Below, piece after piece: positions 1 to 5,471 of a DNA stretch of 12,199 bases (its first letter is position 1; the number at the start of each line of letters is the position of its first letter). The notes beneath the pieces are model-generated. The model saw only the letters and a program-made list of their open reading frames with translations, ran no database searches and was not told the origin of the DNA. The stretch is from positions 1-12,199 of the forward strand of contig JAISWM010000019.1 of NCBI GenBank assembly GCA_031270785.1. The letters are read 5' to 3'. Position numbers and translations under genes: made by a program. The DNA comes from Oscillospiraceae bacterium (lineage in GTDB: Bacteria > Bacillota > Clostridia > Oscillospirales > Acutalibacteraceae).

Positions 1-4
1 TGTT

Positions 5-30
5 TGATTAGGTTTGCAACACCTTAATCA
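5..30. other. small hairpin at window start
   Basis: TGATTAGGT at 5-13 can pair with ACCTTAATCA at 21-30 with one bulged base, leaving a 7-nt loop. No T-run follows directly, so it is not a clear terminator. Nothing else in 1-85 was recognised: no promoter matching TTGACA/TATAAT at proper spacing was found for the gene at 119. Confidence 0.3.
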
Positions 31-85
31 CTTTAACACGGGAGGCGTTTTTTGACTTATTGCACTCTACTGATTTCTCCATTCT

Positions 86-102
86 CCCCGGCGTAGCCGG
101 GG
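86..102. repeat. GC hairpin core upstream of the repeat-protein gene
   Basis: CCCCGGC and GCCGGGG form a perfect 7-bp stem around a GTA loop, followed by a T-rich stretch. It resembles the GC cores of the palindromic repeats elsewhere in the window but lacks recognisable arms. It could end transcription from upstream or be a worn repeat core. It lies 16 nt before the ATG at 119, so it must sit in the leader if that gene is transcribed from further upstream. Confidence 0.45.
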
Positions 103-118
103 GTTTAAGCTTTTAATT

Positions 119-754
119 ATGAAAAAGAATAAATCAAAAATTTTTATTTGTTGTGCTTTACTATTTATCAATTCATTTGTTATTTCTAAAGTTTCAGCAG
201 TAATAGACGGCATCAGCACAATCATGTTATTTCAAGAAGCGATACGAAGGGGATACACTCCTGTAAAGGCGAACGCATATGTACGCATATATCCAAACAT
301 ATATGCAAAAAGAATAACCAAGGGAGACACTCCTATGATGGCGGACACATATGCAAACATGTATATATCCAAATTTTTGAACGAGTTAGGCTCAGGAGAC
401 ATTCCTGCAGTGGCGGCCAGAACTGCACACTCATATGCAAGAGCATATAACGCGGCGAGACGAGCGGGATACACTCCTATAAAGGCAAGCATATATGCAG
501 ACATATATATAGACGTGATGTACTACTGGCAATTCACTAGGGAAATAGCGTCCAGATATGCAGCATGCATGTGTGTCTCCCAACATTTTGGCAGAATAGA
601 CGTAGGATACATTTGTGAAATAGCGAGCATATATGCACCAGAATATGCAAATGTATATAGAGACAGGATAAACGCAGGAAACGCTCCTGACGCAGCGGCC
701 GAAGATGCATGCGCACATATAGAAGATATTTTCGTACAATGGATACATTCGTGA
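119..754 (+). CDS. exported protein of 24-residue Gly-x-x-Pro / Tyr-Ala repeats, C-terminally frameshifted
   Basis: Family not recognised. Residues 1-27 form a Sec signal peptide: basic KKNKSK start, hydrophobic core, and a VSA cleavage site before V28. The mature part is a regular repeat: G-x-x-P motifs start at residues 45, 69, 93 and 117, an exact 24-residue period, each followed by Ala-rich then Tyr-Ala segments (YAxxY). A divergent unit lies at 187-190. The pattern suggests stacked helices exported outside the cell. The last residues (from W208) are out-of-frame reading of a downstream duplicate (see 741-905), so the ancestral protein was longer. The start is the first ATG and gives a good signal peptide, but the Shine-Dalgarno is poor (GGGGG about 15 nt upstream). 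It shares the pattern of an exported product with the Rab-like protein at 8307-9137. Whether it is expressed or decaying is unknown. Confidence 0.6.
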   Translation: MKKNKSKIFICCALLFINSFVISKVSAVIDGISTIMLFQEAIRRGYTPVKANAYVRIYPNIYAKRITKGDTPMMADTYANMYISKFLNELGSGDIPAVAARTAHSYARAYNAARRAGYTPIKASIYADIYIDVMYYWQFTREIASRYAACMCVSQHFGRIDVGYICEIASIYAPEYANVYRDRINAGNAPDAAAEDACAHIEDIFVQWIHS

Positions 755-876
755 AATAGCGAGCATATATGCACAAAAATATGCAAATGTATATAGAGAC
801 AGGATAAACGCAGGAAACACTCCTGACGCAGCGGCCAAAGATGCATGCGCACATATAGAATATATTTTCGTACAAT
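605..876 (+). repeat. 136-bp tandem duplication inside the repeat-protein gene
   Basis: 605-740 is repeated at 741-876 with six mismatches (about 96% identity by eye). The copies are adjacent and directly repeated. The period of 136 is not a multiple of three, so copy 2 lies one frame off copy 1. The first copy ends ACAAT then GGATAC; the second ends ACAATTTGGGG. A 138-bp (46-codon) unit with TTT at the junction would have kept the frame, so a 2-bp loss is the simplest explanation. Confidence 0.85.
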
Positions 877-905
877 TTGGGGCAGTACCGCCCTTTTTAA
901 GTTAA
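741..905 (+). pseudogene. frame-shifted C-terminal continuation of the 119-754 gene
   Basis: Read in the frame starting at 741, the second duplicate encodes an uninterrupted 54-residue segment. It resembles residues 163-207 of the upstream protein (GYIREIASIYA..., then a GNTPDAAAKDACAH stretch) and ends at a TAA at 903-905. It has no start codon or ribosome binding site of its own. It is best read as the original C terminus, disconnected by the frameshift near 738-742. The absence of stops suggests the shift is recent, or phase-variable, or a sequencing error. Confidence 0.6.
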
Positions 906-1014
906 ATCACTATATGGTAAAAACTTTTTTAAAATAGTGGCATTTCTGTTTTCCCCGCCGCCAAAGGCGTGGAGAGAGTGGCAAAAATTAGATTTTTTTA
1001 AGAGCAACAACTAA
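906..1014. repeat. chimeric palindromic repeat: A left arm, GC core, C right arm
   Basis: The left arm (ACTATATGGTAAAAAC, then TTTTAAAATAGTGGCATT) matches type A arms at 3391, 3620 and 3795. The core at 959-969 is CGCC-AAA-GGCG. The right arm (GAGAGAGTGGCAAAAATTAG, then AGAGCAACAACTA) matches the right arm of the type C elements at 10687-10796. 1015-1049 is AT-rich unique DNA with nothing recognised. Confidence 0.55.
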
Positions 1015-1049
1015 TATTGAAAAAGATAATGTTACGTGATAAAATGTAG

Positions 1050-1223
1050 CCAAAACCCTTTAGAAACGTGGCATTATTTGCATCCCCCCCACCCAAAGGG
1101 GACATGCTTCAAGTAATTGAAATTTCCTTTTTTCACCCCCGCCACGGGGGGAGAGAGACATTATTAACTAATTTGAACCACCATCAACAAAAATGTCACT
1201 ATTTGAAAAGGTTTTTACTATAT
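1050..1223. repeat. type A palindromic repeat carrying a nested type B element
   Basis: The outer arms are type A: CCCTTTAGAAACGTGGCATT on the left and AAATGTCACTATTTGAAAAG then TTTTTACTATA on the right. Between them, 1100-1181 is a B element (CAAGTAATTGAAATTTCC, C-rich/G-rich core 1136-1150, ACATTATTAACTAATTTG). The arrangement looks like B inserted into, or recombined with, the core of A. Confidence 0.6.
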
Positions 1224-1247
1224 CTTAGTCTACCAGGTATTTTTTGG

Positions 1248-1337
1248 GGTTATGTCTCAAAACAATTGAAACTTCTTCTTTCTCCCCCCCGCCTTCGGCG
1301 GGGGGGGAGATATTATCAATTAATTTGACCCACAACC
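1248..1337. repeat. complete type B palindromic repeat directly upstream of trpS
   Basis: Its ends are imperfect inverted repeats of about 32 bp: GGTTATGTCTCAAAACAATT on the left, and on the other strand from the right GGTTGTGGGTCAAATTAATT. The centre is a strong hairpin, seven C then GCC, a TTC loop, GGC then eight G (1284-1307). The element ends seven T's before the trpS Shine-Dalgarno, so it must lie in the trpS leader or contain its promoter. No T-box motif is visible. Confidence 0.75.
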
Positions 1338-1353
1338 TTTTTTTGAGGGAGAA

Positions 1354-2367
1354 ATGTATTACATGACATTCGATAAAAATAAAAAAAATGTATTTAGTGC
1401 CATTCAACCAAGCGGTACTATGACTTTAGGCAATTATTTAGGAGCAATAAAAAATTGGATACCTCTTCAAGAAGAATATAACTGTATTTTTTCTTTAGTA
1501 GACCTTCATACTATTACGGTAAGGCAGGATCCTAAAGAATTTCATAAGAATATTTTAGAGGCATATGCTTTATTTTTGGCGTGTGGAGTTGATTCCCAAA
1601 AAAGTATATTTTTTATACAAAGTCACGTTCATACACATGCCGAGCTGGCGTGGGTATTAACCTGCTATACTCAATTTGGGGAATTATCGAGAATGACTCA
1701 ATTCAAAGACAAGTCCAGCAGGTATTCCGAAAATATTAACGCGGGATTGTTTTGCTATCCTGATTTGATGGCAGCAGATATACTGCTATATAACACACAT
1801 TTAATACCCGTGGGCATAGACCAGAAACAGCACGTAGAGCTTGCAAGGGATATTGCCGGCAGATTTAACGGTATTTACGGGGATGTTTTTACAATACCCG
1901 AACCTTTGATACCTAAGGTTGGAGCTAAGATAATGTCATTGCAGGATCCTGCTAAGAAAATGTCTAAGTCTGATTCAAACGTGAATGCTTATATCTCTGT
2001 ATTAGATTCTGAAGAAGACGTATTAAAAAAATTCAAAAGGGCTGTAACAGATTCTAATTCTGAAATAAAATACAGCGGTTCTTTAACCGGCGTGGATAAT
2101 TTGCTGAATATATATTGCTGCGTTACGGGAAGGAATATTAATGACGCGGAAAATGAATTTAGAGATAAAGGTTATAAATACCTTAAAGAATCTGTTGCTA
2201 ATGCAGTTACAAGTGAATTCAAATCAATCCAAAGTAAATTCAATACTTATATTAAAGACCTCGGATACATAGAAAAATGCTATAAAGAGGCTGCTAAAGA
2301 GGCGTATGGCATATCTAAAGAAATTATCAGCAAAGTATTCTCTAAAGTAGGATTTATACTTAAGTAA
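1354..2367 (+). CDS. trpS: tryptophanyl-tRNA synthetase (TrpRS)
   Basis: A class I aminoacyl-tRNA synthetase that charges tRNA-Trp with tryptophan using ATP in the cytoplasm. It is 337 residues, the usual bacterial TrpRS length. The N-terminal SAIQPSGTMTLGNYLG (residues 15-30) is the HIGH-equivalent motif. MAADILLY and the PVGIDQKQHVELARDIAGRF block are family signatures of the tryptophan/ATP pocket. AKKMSKSDSN, centred on M203, is the KMSKS loop. GAGGGAG lies just before the ATG at 1354 (about 3 nt), which is tight; the ATG at 1363 in the same frame gives about 12 nt and removes only three residues, so the start is uncertain by that much. It is flanked by palindromic repeats and appears monocistronic. 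No T-box or trp leader was seen, unlike many Bacillota trpS genes. Confidence 0.96.
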   Translation: MYYMTFDKNKKNVFSAIQPSGTMTLGNYLGAIKNWIPLQEEYNCIFSLVDLHTITVRQDPKEFHKNILEAYALFLACGVDSQKSIFFIQSHVHTHAELAWVLTCYTQFGELSRMTQFKDKSSRYSENINAGLFCYPDLMAADILLYNTHLIPVGIDQKQHVELARDIAGRFNGIYGDVFTIPEPLIPKVGAKIMSLQDPAKKMSKSDSNVNAYISVLDSEEDVLKKFKRAVTDSNSEIKYSGSLTGVDNLLNIYCCVTGRNINDAENEFRDKGYKYLKESVANAVTSEFKSIQSKFNTYIKDLGYIEKCYKEAAKEAYGISKEIISKVFSKVGFILK

Positions 2368-2436
2368 AAAATGGCTTTGCATCAAAATCTCATTGGAGTA
2401 TTTTTATACGCCGTCGTCGATTTTGATTGCAATCTG

Positions 2437-2536
2437 TAAAGTTTTAGAAACGTGGTGTTATTTACGTTTCTTTCCCCCTCCGACTTGCGGGGGAAAAGAA
2501 CGAAAACGTCACTGTTTTAAAAAGCTTTTACTATAT
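2437..2536. repeat. complete type A palindromic repeat downstream of trpS
   Basis: The left arm has TTTTAGAAACGTGGTGTTAT, then a C-rich core with GACTTGCGGGGG. The right arm has AAAACGTCACTGTTTTAAAA, then CTTTTACTATA. The arms are imperfect inverted repeats. Flanking sequence contains GCCGTCGTCGATTTTG (2411-2425) before and GCCGTCGATTTTG (2542-2554) after, a possible short direct repeat. The hairpin may serve as a trpS terminator; no classic U-run follows the trpS stop at 2367. Confidence 0.7.
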
Positions 2537-2554
2537 ATGCCGCCGTCGATTTTG

Positions 2555-2645
2555 GGTCATGTTTCAAAATAGTTGAAATTTCTTCTTTTCCCCCCGCCAA
2601 AGGCGGGGGGGGGAAGATGTTATCAACTAATTTGGGCCACGGCCC
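2555..2645. repeat. complete type B palindromic repeat
   Basis: The left arm is GGTCATGTTTCAAAATAGTT then GAAATTTCTTC. The core is CCCCCGCC-AAA-GGCGGGGG (about 2590-2612). The right arm is GATGTTATCAACTAATTTGG then GCCACGGCC. It follows the A element with a short linker, the same A-then-B order as 1050-1337. 2646-2794 is AT-rich and holds nothing recognisable. Confidence 0.72.
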
Positions 2646-2794
2646 ATTTTTCAAGCTGTATGCGCGAAAAAAGTGAAACTACTCTAAAAAACAACTTGGG
2701 CAACCGCATATATTATTATATATTTTTAAGCTATTTTTGTCGATAGTATATAATTCGAGACAATTTAAATGAACTTGTAACTTGAAATACAGCT

Positions 2795-2940
2795 GCTTCC
2801 TTTGAAAAAAGTCACACTATAAATTATCCCCCCGCCCATGGCGGGGGGGAAAGAAGGAGTTTTAGTTATTTTGAGGCATGGCCCCTTGTGGGGGAAAAAA
2901 CGTAAACAATACCACGTTTTTAAATGATTTTGGCTTATAT
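2795..2940. repeat. chimeric A/B palindromic repeat downstream of the XRE gene
   Basis: The core CCCCCCGCCCATGGCGGGGG (from 2828) is followed by a reverse-oriented B arm (AGTTTTAGTTATTTTGAGGC, ATGGCC). Then comes a small CCCCTTGTGGGGG hairpin (2882-2894) and a type A right arm (ACGTAAACAATACCACGTTT, AAATGATTTTGGC). It lies just past the minus-strand XRE stop at 2953-2955. Confidence 0.6.
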
Positions 2941-2952
2941 GAACAGCCATAA

Positions 2953-3393
2953 CTACGCTCTATACTCATTATCAAAATCGGACATGGAAACAGCCATAGC
3001 AACTTTGAGAGCAGAAACGATTTTAGTTTTTTCCGTTTCATTTATAGATTGACCATTGAACATCAAATTATCTTGTTTTTCCAAAAAATTTATAAAATCT
3101 GATATAACTGCATCCACTTCCAGGTTAGTAGCGGGATATAAGTTTTTGTTTATACCCAAAAGATAGTCTACACTTGTGTTTAGTATTAAACACAGTTTTG
3201 AGAGAGTGTCATTATCAGGTTCTCTGCGCCCCTGCTCATACATTCCGACGGTTGAAGCGGAAATATTCAGCCGTCTGGCGAGCTGCGCCTGAGTAAGACC
3301 CGTTTTTAATCTCAAAGCCTTTAATTTATTTCCGAAAATGTTATTAAATATAATGATTCCCCCCAGACCTACTAAACAATAGACTTTTTTCAC
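2953..3393 (-). CDS. XRE-family helix-turn-helix transcriptional regulator
   Basis: A Cro/CI-type DNA-binding repressor of 146 residues. The HTH domain spans about residues 22-80: GNKLKALRLKTGLTQAQLAR, then LNISASTVGMYEQGRREPDN with the recognition helix, ending SVDYLLGI as in many Clostridia XRE proteins. The C-terminal ~60 residues are an unrecognised, mostly helical segment, probably for dimerisation. The only conventional start that keeps the whole HTH is the GTG at 3393, which lies inside a type A repeat arm with no good Shine-Dalgarno. A GGGGGGA run (about 3358-3364) just before Ile-Ile-Ile-Phe suggests initiation could be internal at a rare ATT/ATA codon. The ACAC/GTGT dyads upstream of the divergent operon at 4270 are plausible targets, but that is inference. 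Confidence 0.85.
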   Translation of the reverse strand: MKKVYCLVGLGGIIIFNNIFGNKLKALRLKTGLTQAQLARRLNISASTVGMYEQGRREPDNDTLSKLCLILNTSVDYLLGINKNLYPATNLEVDAVISDFINFLEKQDNLMFNGQSINETEKTKIVSALKVAMAVSMSDFDNEYRA

Positions 3394-3545
3394 TATAGTA
3401 AAAGCCTTTTAAAACAGCGGCGTTTTTGTCCTTTCCTCCGACGACTCGCGGGCCATGTCTCAAAATAGTTGAAATTTCTTCTTTCACCCCTGCCGACTCG
3501 CGGGGGTGAAAGATATTATCAATGTTTCTAAATGATTTTTGCTAT
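3388..3545. repeat. type A palindromic repeat with nested B element
   Basis: Left A arm CACTATAGTAAAAGCC then TTTTAAAACAGCGGCG. Then a complete left B arm (CATGTCTCAAAATAGTTG), a core CCCCTGCCGACTCGCGGGGG (from 3487), a shortened right B arm (GATATTATCAATG) and a right A arm (AAATGATTTTTGCTATAAC). The same nesting order is seen at 1050-1223. Confidence 0.65.
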
Positions 3546-3814
3546 AACGCTTTCCCCGCGAGCCTGCGGGAGAGAGCGCGTACGAACAAATTTACTTTTT
3601 TCAAGTGTAACAGCTATAGTAAAAGTCTTTTAAAACATCGATGTTTTTGTTTTTCCCCCCGCCGACTCACGGGGGGAGAAAGAAGCGTAAATAACGCCAC
3701 GTTTTTAAATGGTTTTTGCTATAACGCTTTCCCAGCGAGCCTGCGGGAGAGAGAGCGTACGAACAAATTTACTTTTTTCAAGTGTAATAGCTGTAGTAAA
3801 AACTTTTTAAAACA
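3530..3814 (+). repeat. 177-bp direct repeat of A/C modules
   Basis: About 108 bp starting at 3530 (AAATGATTTTTGCTATAACG) recurs at 3707 (AAATGGTTTTTGCTATAACG) with few mismatches, an exact 177-bp period. Each copy has an A right arm, a GCGAGCCTGCGG core and a C-type arm (CGAACAAATTTACTTTTTTC, AAGTGTAACAGCTATAG). A complete A element lies between them (about 3620-3725, core near 3654-3676). The period is a multiple of three, so the region reads open in one frame, but it is repeat DNA and not a gene. Confidence 0.75.
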
Positions 3815-3928
3815 GCGGCGTTTTTGTTCTTTCCTCCGCCGACTCGCGGGCCATGTCTCAAAATAGTTGAAATTTCTTCTTTCATCCCCGCCACTGGCGG
3901 GGGGAAGATATTATCAATTAATAAGGAT
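3795..3928. repeat. A left arm joined to a complete B element
   Basis: The A left arm (GTAGTAAAAACTTTTTAAAA, CAGCGGCGTTTTTG) runs into a GACTCGCGGGCC half core. A B element follows (CATGTCTCAAAATAGTTG, core CCCCGCCACTGGCGGGG near 3886-3902, GATATTATCAATTAATAAGG). It closes the dense repeat block between the XRE gene and the operon control region. Confidence 0.65.
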
Positions 3929-4040
3929 TATTGGCGGACAAGTCTAATATAAATGCTATTTCTTTATACACTATTTTTAGTAATAATGGTATAAAATTTT
4001 GTCGAAGTAATGATTATATTTTGGTGTTGGCAAATATTCT

Positions 4041-4053
4041 ACACAATTCGTGT
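4041..4053. promoter_or_regulatory. operator-like dyad 1 (ACACAATTCGTGT)
   Basis: A 13-mer with ACAC/GTGT half-sites. The same sequence occurs inverted at 4168-4180 and as the variant ACACATATCGTGT at 4242-4254. Three copies within about 215 bp upstream of one operon suggest binding sites for a dimeric regulator. The XRE protein at 2953-3393 is the obvious candidate, though no binding is shown. Confidence 0.45.
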
Positions 4054-4135
4054 GAGTGGCCTAAATTGCTTTCGCGCACTGATATTTGTTTTTTTAATAA
4101 ATTATATTTTAGTGCTAAATGGGATAAATCGAGTG

Positions 4136-4164
4136 TTGACTAACTACCGTTGATATGCTAGCAT
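4136..4164 (+). promoter_or_regulatory. candidate sigma-A promoter for the small two-gene operon
   Basis: TTGACT (4136-4141) is followed by a 17-nt spacer and TAGCAT (4159-4164), with TG one base upstream of the -10 (extended -10). The predicted start near 4171 falls inside the dyad at 4168-4180, the layout expected of a repressed promoter. The -10 is imperfect (4 of 6), so confidence is moderate. Confidence 0.45.
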
Positions 4165-4167
4165 GTT

Positions 4168-4180
4168 TCACGAATTGTGT
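4168..4180. promoter_or_regulatory. operator-like dyad 2 (inverted copy)
   Basis: TCACGAATTGTGT is the reverse complement of dyad 1 apart from its first base. It overlaps the predicted transcription start of the promoter at 4136-4164, so a bound protein would block initiation. Confidence 0.45.
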
Positions 4181-4241
4181 ATATTAACTACATTAATTTT
4201 ATTTTTAAGTGGAGTTAATTATTTATTTTTACATTTTTTCT

Positions 4242-4254
4242 ACACATATCGTGT
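4242..4254. promoter_or_regulatory. operator-like dyad 3 (ACACATATCGTGT)
   Basis: A variant of dyads 1 and 2 with ATAT in the centre. It ends three bases before the AGGGGG ribosome binding site of the gene at 4270, so it lies in the leader. It could serve as a roadblock or belong to a second, weaker promoter. Confidence 0.4.
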
Positions 4255-4269
4255 GTTAGGGGGCCAAAA

Positions 4270-4503
4270 TTGTACTACAAAATTTTGTCTGATCAATATA
4301 TAAATGAGTCAAACATCATAAAACAGCATATTAAAAAATTAAATATAGAACGTAAAAAACAGCAATCAGAAAACTTACGTCTAATATACAGAATAAAAAC
4401 TCTGTATGACATGTATTTAGATTTAAAACATACGGCAGAGTACTTACAAATGAAAAGTGAGGTAATGATAAAACATGAGAAACAAAATGCTGTCATTAGA
4501 TAA
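4270..4503 (+). CDS. small coiled-coil protein, first gene of a sigma-like module
   Basis: A 77-residue, highly charged, probably all-helical protein with no signal peptide. Heptad-like spacing of I/L runs through residues 10-60 (IIKQHIKKLNIERKK, then LRLIYRIKTLYDMYLDLKHT). The start is TTG at 4270, supported by AGGGGG at 4258-4263 with a 6-nt spacer. Its end overlaps the next gene by 29 nt, so the two are probably co-translated. From memory, short helical proteins ending in a 'LYxMYLDLKHTxEYL'-like stretch precede small sigma-like HTH proteins in Clostridia prophages and integrative elements; this needs a search. Likely role: partner or regulator of the downstream DNA-binding protein (inference). 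Confidence 0.7.
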   Translation: MYYKILSDQYINESNIIKQHIKKLNIERKKQQSENLRLIYRIKTLYDMYLDLKHTAEYLQMKSEVMIKHEKQNAVIR

Positions 4504-4786
4504 TTTCACGGAATCTGTAGCAAGTGTGGACGAATTTAAAAAAATACTCTCCGCACAAACTACCGACACAGAACACAAAAAAATGGTTAAATCTTTAAAA
4601 AACATAATAAATGGAGAATTGACTGCAAAACAAAAACAATGTATAGCTTTGTACTATGGTGACATGAAAAAGATGAGTGAAATAGCAAAAGAATTAGGAA
4701 TAGGGATTTCATCCGTTTCAAGGCACATTAAAAAAGCAAAACAAAAAGTACAAAAAACCATGACATATTATTATTCGATAAATTAA
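4475..4786 (+). CDS. sigma-70 region-4-like HTH protein
   Basis: A 103-residue protein whose C-terminal half is a region-4 / LuxR-type HTH. LTAKQKQCIALYYGDMKKMS (about 51-70) is the first helices, and EIAKELGIGISSVSRHIKKA then KQKV holds the recognition helix. It lacks sigma region 2, so it cannot be a complete sigma factor. Such short proteins in Bacillota mobile elements and prophages act as transcriptional activators or sigma-like factors. The start is ATG 4475; GTGAGG at 4457-4462 is about 12 nt upstream, slightly long, and translational coupling with the overlapping upstream gene would help. With the XRE gene and the operator dyads it forms a compact regulatory module with no visible structural genes, possibly a mobile-element remnant. 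Confidence 0.8.
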   Translation: MRNKMLSLDNFTESVASVDEFKKILSAQTTDTEHKKMVKSLKNIINGELTAKQKQCIALYYGDMKKMSEIAKELGIGISSVSRHIKKAKQKVQKTMTYYYSIN

Positions 4787-4787
4787 T

Positions 4788-4826
4788 CAAAAAGTTTTAA
4801 AAATCATTTTATATTTTTGCTTTTTG
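4788..4826 (+). terminator. weak AT-rich hairpin after the sigma-like gene
   Basis: CAAAAAG (4788-4794) pairs with CTTTTTG (4820-4826), and inside it AAAAAT pairs with ATTTTT. The stem has almost no GC, so termination would be weak. It lies just after the stop at 4784-4786. Confidence 0.3.
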
Positions 4827-4844
4827 TATTATTATACTAATTAC

Positions 4845-4940
4845 GGGTAGTGAGCCAAATTAGTTGATAATATCTTTCACCCCCGCCTATGGCGGGGGAA
4901 AAAAGGAAAGAAGGGATTTCAACTATTTTGAAACATAACC
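4845..4940. repeat. complete type B palindromic repeat, reverse orientation
   Basis: It reads GAGCCAAATTAGTTGATAAT then ATCTTTC, core CCCCCGCCTATGGCGGGGG (4880-4898), and GGGATTTCAACTATTTTGAA then ACATAACC. It is the reverse complement of the B elements at 1248 and 2555. 4941-5003 is AT-rich DNA with no recognised feature. Confidence 0.72.
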
Positions 4941-5003
4941 TAATTATGCACATTAAATTTGAAGTTGTGGATTTTGTTTTTATGGTTAATACCCTTGAAA
5001 AAT

Positions 5004-5442
5004 GGGCCATGTCTCAAAATAATTGAAATCACTTTTCCCCCACCTGCCATGGGCGGGGGAAAGAAGCAAAAACACAACTGTTATTGGTTTTCCCCACCCG
5101 CCATGAACGGGGGAAAGAAGCAAAAACACAACTGTTATTGCGTTGTTGTTCCACTCGCTATGGGCGAGGGAAAAAAGCAAAAACACAACTGTTATTGCGT
5201 TGTTTTCCCACCCGCCATGAACGGGAGAAAGAAGCAAAAACACAGCCGTTATTACGTTTGTTTTCCCACCCGCCATGGTGTGAAAAGAAACAAAAATACA
5301 GCCGTTATTGCATTGTTGTCCCACCTACCATGGGTTGGGAAAAGAAGCAAAAATGCAACTGTTATTACGTTTATTCCCCCCCGCCGCCATGGGCGAGGAA
5401 AAAAAGCAAAAACACAACTGTTTTTAAAAATTTTTTACTATA
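5004..5442. repeat. seven-unit tandem repeat array bounded by a B arm and an A arm
   Basis: The left edge is a B arm (GGGCCATGTCTCAAAATAAT at 5004) and the right edge an A arm (ACACAACTGTTTTTAAAAAT, then TTTTTACTATA to 5442). Between them the GC core plus AAGAAGCAAAAACACAACTG then TTATTGCGTTGTT is repeated. CCATG or CTATG core centres start at 5047, 5101, 5158, 5215, 5273, 5328 and 5387, spacings of 54-59 bp. The outer structure is thus one chimeric B/A palindrome whose core half-unit has been amplified. The array reads open into ppdK for about 500 nt, which is fortuitous. It lies in the ppdK leader or promoter region. Confidence 0.8.
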
Positions 5443-5471
5443 AAATATATTTTATTATTTGGGGGATATTT

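Noticed and set aside
431..875. Several minus-strand frames rich in Tyr, Cys and Ile
   Set aside because: They are shadows of the 72-bp and 136-bp repeats of the plus-strand exported protein.
1068..1328. 86-codon plus-strand frame upstream of trpS
   Set aside because: It is made of nested A and B repeats, with Pro runs from C-rich cores.
1222..1353. T-box riboswitch upstream of trpS
   Set aside because: Common for Bacillota trpS, but no GGTGGTACCGCG-like motif or specifier stem is present; the leader is a palindromic repeat.
3522..3866. 114-codon plus-strand open frame
   Set aside because: It consists entirely of A/C palindromic repeats duplicated at 177 bp; the frame is open only because the period is a multiple of three.
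3931..4143. 70-codon plus-strand open frame starting with TTG
   Set aside because: AAGGA lies only 3 nt before the TTG, there is no recognisable domain, and it overlaps the operator dyads and the -35 box; a real small gene cannot be fully excluded.
5036..5428. CRISPR array
   Set aside because: Regularly spaced units, but there are no unique spacers: the whole 54-59 bp unit is conserved, and no cas genes are near.
4959..5471. 171-codon N-terminal extension of PPDK
   Set aside because: It is translated tandem repeat DNA, has no ribosome binding site, and PPDK homology plus a GGGGG site support the ATG at 5472.
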